A DNA stretch of 64,000 nucleotides, from assembly GCA_037178625.1 (NCBI GenBank), contig CM074148.1, positions 1,364,001 to 1,428,000 of the forward strand, read 5' to 3'. Under the pieces are notes generated by a model. It was given only the letters and a program-made list of their open reading frames with translations. It was not told the origin of the DNA and ran no database searches. The translations under genes and the position numbers were made by a program. This document shows positions 58,022 to 64,000 of this stretch, piece after piece (position 1 is the stretch's first letter; each line of letters opens with the position of its first letter). The stretch is from Skeletonema tropicum (lineage: Eukaryota > Bacillariophyta > Thalassiosirophyceae > Thalassiosirales > Thalassiosiraceae).

Positions 58022-58969
58022 CCAAACTAAAATACAATATGACCACCTAACCCGTTAGAATCGTCTTTTCAAGCTGCATCGATTAGTACCACTAACCAAT
58101 ATCTATTGAAATCATCAATAAATAACAACCACTGCTCGGCCGAGGCCCTCGCGAAAGAACGACCGCCTTAATCCACCGCATCCAGACAATCGGTACATGT
58201 GAATGTGAGATCCAAAAAAGCGACCACGTAGATCATTAATAACACAATAATCACAGCTCAGGGAGGGGTCGCACGATCCGAGCGTAGCCGAGGCCAGTTG
58301 ATGATGAGGGTAAGGCGAGGGCCCCTGCCCGAGCACCGTTTATTAATGGAAGAAAATTAAATGCGCCGGCCCCTAGTGGTCGTTCTTCAGCGAAGCGTCA
58401 TTACACACCCGTGCCAACCCATCATGGACGGCACTGATCGGCGAGGGCGAGCGGCAGCGAGGCCGAGCTTTGTTTATTATTTTGATTGCAATGACAATGA
58501 CGGCATATTATTGAGCGAGTGCGAGCGGCAGCGAGGACGAGCAGTGTTTATTGTGTTTATCGAATCGATAGCGATAGCGCTTGAAATGACGATTCGAATG
58601 ATACGGTTGTATCATTGTTTGTCGATTCTGGTCAAAATCCGAATGAGAATCTGGAATGTCGATTTTCATTTGGAGCTTGATATTCGAAATATACTATAGG
58701 GGTCGATTATTTTATTTAGTTGAGGCAAGAGATTGACAAAGGATCGATATTTCAAGTCGAGAATAGTACTAATCGATAGATAGAGCGCAATAAGAGGATT
58801 CGAAATCACCATTCATCGCCTTGATACGATACGACAACTGCAAGACAAGTTATAGCATAGTGGGAAAGGGTTTTATTTAAAGCTGAGTAAGATAATCGCC
58901 ACTTACATTACATATACTTATTACTATTGCTACTACTACTATCTATTCACTCGATGAATTGGTTGATTG

Positions 58970-59926
58970 TCATGTACATACTACGATCGCTATTGACGAC
59001 TGCTGCTGCTGCTGCTGCTGCGGTTGTGAAGGTCCTCCGGTAGTTTCCATATAATCCGTATTCACATCATGCAATCCCTCTCGACAGATACGACCTCGAT
59101 CAACCTCCTGCTTGGCGTTGGTTGATAATTTCATTTTATTGTCGGCTGCTGTAGCTGTAGCTGCCTCGTCTTGAATAACATTCTCACTGCTGCTGATGAT
59201 ATCACTTGGATCATTGTCTGCTCTCTCAAGACCACCACCACCACCACCGCCATTATTATTATTAGCAGTAGCATTGCTGCGCCGCCTCCTCTTTCGCTTG
59301 ACCTTGCTAATAGTCGCCGGAACATCCCCCGAATCCAACAGTACTAATTTATATTTCTGCTTTTTACTTCTCGTGGCTGCTGCTGCTGCTGGAGGAGTGT
59401 AATTAGTGTAATTCGAATTCGAATTGTTGCCCGCATCGGCATCGCTCTTGGCGTGTCCTTTCGTATCATTGATGCCGTCGCTACAATCATTATCACTATC
59501 ATTACTATCACTGTCATCCATGTGTAGCATCATCTCATCCACCTGCTGCGTCATGGTGGGCAACAATTGGGGAGCGCCATTATTGTCCTCTGAATTATTA
59601 GCATTAGCATCACGTCGAGTGAATAAATGACGTAAATCAGTGCCGGCGTCGTCTTCCCAAATGATTGGATTGGAGTCTTCCGAGGCGGCGATGGAATGAT
59701 TGTCATCGTCATCGTTAGTGTCATCATTAGCGTTAGTGTCATCATTATGATTGTGACTATAAGTGATATGATTGGTGTGGAATGATTGAAAGGACGCGCA
59801 CGTGGTGGAAGATGATTTCTTCAAGTTTGGAGCTCTGTGCGTGATGTGTTGTTGGTCACGGTCTGCTGAGGCTGAGGCGCAGGCAAGCTTTTGTCGGTGA
59901 CGGTGAGGACTTTGACTTTGCGGCAT
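58970..59926 (-). pseudogene. Truncated DNA2 N-terminal ORF (array B, unit 5)
   Basis: Same coding content as the other units, but the array ends at 59954, only 28 bp upstream of the ATG, where unrelated DNA (CCAAGCTTCGACAAAGC) begins. This copy has therefore lost the upstream region and the divergent small ORF, and is the least likely to be expressed. The longer ORF starting at 59968 uses foreign codons. Confidence 0.88.
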
Positions 59927-59954
59927 CTGTGTAGTACGATATATTTTTTGTAAT

Positions 59955-61215
59955 CCAAGCTTCGACAAAGCTTAGAGTTATTGCGGAAATCTGACGAGCT
60001 CTAGCGTAGATAGCGTGGGCGCGTGGCGCGTCAGTATGTAACGTTTCTGTACGTGGGCAGTACATGGGTAGGAATCAGCTAGCCAGATTTTTTGTACATA
60101 GAGGGTTATGTTCCCCACCAAAGAGGCCTCATTCTCGCTTTTTGGTTAGTTCAAACTTTGGATAATGTGAGAATAGACTGGGGCAAATACAAAAACTGTG
60201 GGGTGAAATTTGTGTTGAGCATAATTTTAACACCTTTCTCTTCCGCACTCTATAGTTTATATAATTATATCCCTTAGGATATTTTGTTTGCCGAGTCTTA
60301 ATTGGGTTGGCGTTAGGGGGGCTTGCGCTCTTCGACTCCAAGAAGGTAGCAGCTGTTCGGCCCCTCAAATTGAAATATCCTGGATAATTTTTTTTCACTG
60401 TAGATTAGGCGGGGACAATTTAATCTATTTTATTTTAATTCTGTGTATGGCCAGTGCCAAACCACAGTCATAGCTGTCTCATCTCCTTGACTCGGATTTG
60501 AGCTCAGCTCGCTCTCAGCTTTTCACATCTGTACCCCATTTGTTCACAGCACAAATATTCGCTGAGAACGAGCATCCTGGCTAGGCTGACCCTGCACTTA
60601 CTTTAAGATTTCCGTTAATTTTTTTTTAGGCTGACCCTGCACTTAGCCATAGAAGTACGCATTCGGTGAAGTAGCGTGCGCCTTATGCGTCATTTCCTTG
60701 ATGTATGTTACCTCTTTATCCAATAGAGCCCCTGCCTTTGGACGTCTAACCCCTTTCCTACGAAAGTAATGAGAAAGAATTCATAGAGAAATAAAGAAGA
60801 AGCTGCTTAGCAGAATATGACAGAAAACAAGTTCTTAATACCGCTCTTATTTTCATTTGTGCAGAAAGAGTACGATATTTCGTGCAGCAAAGAATAGAAG
60901 CACGAACCGTGGCTTGAGTCACTTTTCTGTACGTGGGCTGTACCTGTTCGCGAGGTTCTTTCTTTCTTTCTTTCTTGCGTTTTCGCAAAATTGATAACAT
61001 TGAGAAAGCTTCTATGAATTCCAACCGTATGTGGTGTCACTCTAGAGTGAGTGAGCGAGCAGAGTCAGGAATAGTCCGGTCTATTCCGCTGCTGAACATC
61101 TTCAATTTCAGAACACTTCTTGTTCTTTGGACACAAAAAACAAAATCTCCATGGCTAAGTACGCACACCCATTGCGCACCTGTCATCTCCACCAAACGCT
61201 CTGTGCTAAGTACCT
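59955..61215. other. Unique intergenic region right of array B
   Basis: No gene supported. Short repeats are visible: CTGTACGTGGGC occurs near 60049 and 60931, and AGGCTGACCCTGCACTTA near 60582 and 60628. The stretch ACTTTAAGATTTCCGTTA near 60600 resembles ACTTTAAAATTTCTGTTA beyond the 720-aa gene. The promoter of that gene should lie in the right-hand part. Confidence 0.5.
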
Positions 61216-63378
61216 ATGTCTCAAGCGAAACTTCATCATCATTCAAACAAGCGATTTTGTTACAGCTCCTCTTCTCCATCAAGTAAGAAAGCAAGATTAG
61301 GAGGCGGAAAGAGTATTGAGTCACTTAGGATCCTTAGCGCGCGTGGGTCCAGCCCAACCGCCGATCACGCCAGCCCCCCAAGCGGTGTTGTGGAGGCGGA
61401 GGCCACTCTTACTTTACCTGATCATTCTGATCTATCTCCTCCAATTTCACCTAATGTTGTTTCTATCGATGATTCGCTCGATGATGAGTTCCTCCAAGGC
61501 CTCCCTGTCTCTCTTTTGGATCAAACACATGATGGTGCTGGTTTAGATCCATTAATTGATGTTATTGCTGCTTTTTTTGCAGAAAATACTGAGAGCAAAG
61601 AGGACATCACATCAGCACGTCAAGTTTGCTCTATTGATACCAGCTTGCGCACAAAAGTGGCTGTTCACAACATGTTGGCTTTTTTTGTGAAGCATTCTCA
61701 TGGCCTGCTGGTTTGTAATTGTAATCTCTTTTGTCAACGTGGGAAAGATATCTGCCGCAAGTGTATAGGATCAACAAGTAGTGATGGGAATATCGAAGAT
61801 TCAGAAAATGAAGCACTTGCTGTTAGTGAAGATGCCTCCACTATTAGTCCAGATACCTCCACTATTAGTCCAGAGAGTGTGCAAAGAATGGTGAATTCTG
61901 ATGCTTACCATGACTTGTTGGAGTGGCCCTGCTCATCACCAATGAAAGGAAATGGCGAGGCAAATGACACGGCATTTGCAAGATTTGACATTGTGAATGA
62001 CTTATGGCCAAAGCCGACCTTCAACTTCAACAACATAACACAGTGTGACAGAGATTTGCAGCTTCCATCTATCCCCGTCATCGTACATATTATGATGAGA
62101 GCATTGAAATATGAAATGGAGGGTGATGCCCCCTTGAGAGATTTAATCTGCACCATGATTCTCTCAGAGAAATTACCAAGGCAAAGCAAATTCTTTTTTT
62201 CTCATCGCATGTGGAGAGATAAGTTGATTTCGATTGGCTATGAGCGCGATGATGATTTGGAGAAGATCATTATGGATGCATCCTTGATATTGAGATCTTC
62301 TTTGTTTCTTTTGGATCTTTTTGCTTACGCTGAAGCATTTGATATGTCGGATGTTGTAGCAAATTTCTTCCTTACGGATAAGGGATGTATTGGCAGTGAA
62401 GGTGCTGAGTTGGTATATCAGTTTGCGTCGTTAGGCTATTCTGTTGAATTCCTCGCAAAGACATTAGCGACAGCATTTGAAGATTGCTCTGTTTCAACGA
62501 AAGGTCTTCGAATTCGATGCACCGTATCAGACACGTTGGTCAAGAAATGCATGGCTGGGCCAATCATGAAATCTCTTTTGGAATGCTTGCCGTTAGTGGG
62601 TTTATATCCTGAGCTGGGCAATGTAAGTGAGCTCCCACATGTACAGGAATTCTCTGCCTGCTTGAATTCAGCTTTGAGCCTGAATCTGAATGAGGACAAA
62701 AAGAAGAGAAAAAATTTGGTATCGTCCTATCTTGACTCAATGCTGGGCAATCTTGCTTGTACTTCTGAAGTGATTGATGCCATGCTCACCAGCAATGACT
62801 GTGTGAGAGTGTTGCCATTATTCTTGATGGCATTCTCGTGCCACTTATCCAAAACAGCTTTGAAAAGCTGCTCAGCATTTGATGTAGCCTTGCTTGGTGG
62901 TAAGATTAGCAAAGAACAATCAGCAGGTGTTCGGCTTGTGGAGCGCAGAAATGGTGATGGTGACTCGATAATGATAATGGACCCTTCCTTTGAACACTTT
63001 CGCTTGAGGCAATCAATGGAGTATGAAACAGATCTATCAAAAGTGTTGCTGCACTGTTTCAAGATGAGCGACATGGCTAGCCTTTTCAGTCTCCCTCAAA
63101 TGGAAAGAAAGATCAACTTCGATATCCGTCCGTTCAGCTTGAATTTCAACAAGGCCGAAGATGTTACTCGTGAGGTAGAGGCAATGATGATGAAGGTTGC
63201 TTCAAACCCAGCCCCTTATATTTCCAACAGACGCTTTACAGAAACTCTTATGAAGCTCTCGGAGTTTGCAGTTCAAGTTATCTCATCCTCTGGGGTTGAT
63301 GGAGTAACAACAGCTGATGATACAGCATGCATGGTTGCTAATTCTCAGTTGACCAACATTCAATATCCAATCCTCTAA
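61216..63378 (+). CDS. Orphan protein of unknown function (720 aa)
   Basis: Not recognised. A long, intron-free ORF starting ATGTCTCAAGCG. The first 130 residues are Ser/Pro-rich and probably disordered, with basic KKARLGGGK. A Cys cluster CNCNLFCQRGKDICRKC lies near residues 168-184 and may bind metal. An acidic Ser/Thr linker with a duplicated STISPD/STISPE motif follows, then a largely helical part from about 260 to the end. No signal peptide or clear membrane helix is seen, and no enzymatic motif. It is single-copy in the window and flanked on both sides by similar ACTTTAA-RATTT short repeats. It could be a host orphan gene or a gene of an unrecognised mobile or viral element. Confidence 0.75.
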   Translation: MSQAKLHHHSNKRFCYSSSSPSSKKARLGGGKSIESLRILSARGSSPTADHASPPSGVVEAEATLTLPDHSDLSPPISPNVVSIDDSLDDEFLQGLPVSLLDQTHDGAGLDPLIDVIAAFFAENTESKEDITSARQVCSIDTSLRTKVAVHNMLAFFVKHSHGLLVCNCNLFCQRGKDICRKCIGSTSSDGNIEDSENEALAVSEDASTISPDTSTISPESVQRMVNSDAYHDLLEWPCSSPMKGNGEANDTAFARFDIVNDLWPKPTFNFNNITQCDRDLQLPSIPVIVHIMMRALKYEMEGDAPLRDLICTMILSEKLPRQSKFFFSHRMWRDKLISIGYERDDDLEKIIMDASLILRSSLFLLDLFAYAEAFDMSDVVANFFLTDKGCIGSEGAELVYQFASLGYSVEFLAKTLATAFEDCSVSTKGLRIRCTVSDTLVKKCMAGPIMKSLLECLPLVGLYPELGNVSELPHVQEFSACLNSALSLNLNEDKKKRKNLVSSYLDSMLGNLACTSEVIDAMLTSNDCVRVLPLFLMAFSCHLSKTALKSCSAFDVALLGGKISKEQSAGVRLVERRNGDGDSIMIMDPSFEHFRLRQSMEYETDLSKVLLHCFKMSDMASLFSLPQMERKINFDIRPFSLNFNKAEDVTREVEAMMMKVASNPAPYISNRRFTETLMKLSEFAVQVISSSGVDGVTTADDTACMVANSQLTNIQYPIL

Positions 63379-63387
63379 TAGACAGCT

Positions 63388-63640
63388 AATGTCGCCCCTT
63401 CAGAGAGGGCCCACCTTATGTACTTTAAAATTTATGTTATATATATCATTCCTGAAATTAGGCGATCCTAAATGTCTGCGTCGCGTCACGAATTAGCAAG
63501 GCGTTTCAACCTCTGGGAAATAATAGCTACTGCAGCACATGTTTGTTATCACTTAGCGTAGATAATGTCGCCTCTTGAGGGCCCACCAGACGTACTTTAA
63601 AATTTCTGTTACATATATATATATAGCAAGGCGTTTCAAC
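63388..63640. repeat. Imperfect direct repeat downstream of the 720-aa gene
   Basis: AATGTCGCC..GAGGGCCCACC..GTACTTTAAAATTT..GTTA occurs at about 63388-63442 and again at 63566-63620. Each is followed by AGCAAGGCGTTTCAACC, near 63497 and 63626. Confidence 0.8.
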
Positions 63641-63660
63641 CCCAGTAGGGCTATTCCCTG

Positions 63661-63719
63661 GAATAGCACTTCCTATTCCAAGAAACCAACATCTGAATAG
63701 CACTTCCTATTCCAAGAAA
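63661..63719. repeat. Tandem 26-bp repeat with internal inverted pair
   Basis: GAATAGCACTTCCTATTCC followed by AAGAAAC occurs twice, about 33 bp apart. Within it GGAATAG and CTATTCC can pair. Confidence 0.8.
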
Positions 63720-63822
63720 CATCTCACACAGCTCGCTCACACTTCTCATAAATTATACAAGCTGACTGGGACTAGTCAGTCCAAAAGGATATGAAATATC
63801 CGAAGCAAGGCCAAGTTACACA

Positions 63823-63825
<3 letters not shown>

Positions 63826-63898
<73 letters not shown>
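63826..63898. repeat. (CA)n microsatellite
   Basis: About 36 uninterrupted CA dinucleotides, ending two bases before an ATG. Confidence 0.97.
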
Positions 63899-63899
<1 letters not shown>

Positions 63900-63900
<1 letters not shown>

Positions 63901-64000
63901 TGGCTTTGATTCAATACAAGGGAGGCGTGTACAATGGCTCAGTCAAATCAGTCAAGAAGAAAGGAGGTAAAAAACTTAAAGCAAAGAAAGCCATCAAGCA
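63900..64000 (+). CDS. Start of a basic ORF, cut by window end
   Basis: ATG right after the CA repeat begins MALIQYKGGVYNGSVKSVKK and stays open to the last base, with nine or more Lys in about 33 residues. Too short to identify. A Lys-rich N-terminus fits a nucleic-acid-binding or capsid-like protein, but this is only a composition argument. Confidence 0.3.

Larger units (their letters stand above)
47240..59954. repeat. Tandem array B of DNA2 5'-end units (2352 bp)
   Basis: Unit 0 (47240-49591) is the real DNA2 N-terminus plus upstream DNA. Units 1-4 start at 49592, 51944, 54296 and 56648. Unit 5 (59000-59954) stops just upstream of its ATG. All full units look identical by eye. Every internal joint connects upstream-region DNA ending CGCTATTGACGA directly to the CTG run that encodes the polyQ tract. 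Each unit contains a DNA2 N-terminal ORF and, except unit 5, a 76-124-codon plus-strand ORF. The 48868-49934 part of the unit is absent from array A. Confidence 0.95.

Noticed and set aside
60276..60385. Possible hairpin element with GGATATTT/AAATATCC ends
   Set aside because: The arms match over only about 8 bp, with no target duplication and no second copy seen.

Overview
The window looks like nuclear DNA of a stramenopile alga, most likely a centric diatom. The reasons are spliceosomal introns with GT-AG borders, AT-leaning non-bacterial intergenic DNA, a family of BspA-type (LRR_5) leucine-rich repeat proteins of the kind expanded in diatoms, a decayed Crypton-like tyrosine recombinase typical of stramenopiles, and a non-LTR retrotransposon. 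The species call is inference. Only a few genes have a recognisable function; most of the window is repeats, duplications and mobile DNA.

The dominant structure is a direct segmental duplication. Copy A (1 to about 15608) and copy B (about 25874 to 48867) carry the same block in the same order: a plus-strand LRR pseudogene, a fold-back repeat, long non-coding stretches, a minus-strand intact LRR gene, and a four-exon minus-strand gene for DNA2 (replication and end-resection nuclease-helicase, about 1900 aa). Both DNA2 copies are intact. Copy B is longer because a hAT-like non-autonomous transposon (29236-30021, 8-bp target duplication) and then a 4979-bp RLE-type non-LTR retrotransposon (31435-36413) inserted in it. 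The retrotransposon is flanked by a direct repeat of about 2 kb (29431-31434 and 36414-38400) that behaves like an extraordinarily long target-site duplication.

Behind the 5' end of each DNA2 copy lies a tandem array of promoter-plus-N-terminus fragments of DNA2. In copy B five near-identical 2352-bp units (to 59954) break exactly at the polyglutamine (CAG/CTG) tract. In copy A shorter units (1286 bp and variants) run into a 500-N assembly gap (18712-19211). Each unit also holds a small plus-strand ORF head-to-head with the truncated DNA2 ORF.

Between the copies (19212-25873) lie one intact LRR gene, one small hypothetical gene, scrambled pieces of the same LRR neighbourhood, a 100-bp perfect fold-back MITE, and a decayed 1.85-kb Crypton-like element bounded by identical palindromic sites. 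To the right of array B (59955-64000) are a unique 720-aa orphan gene, short direct repeats, a CA microsatellite and the start of a basic ORF cut by the window edge.
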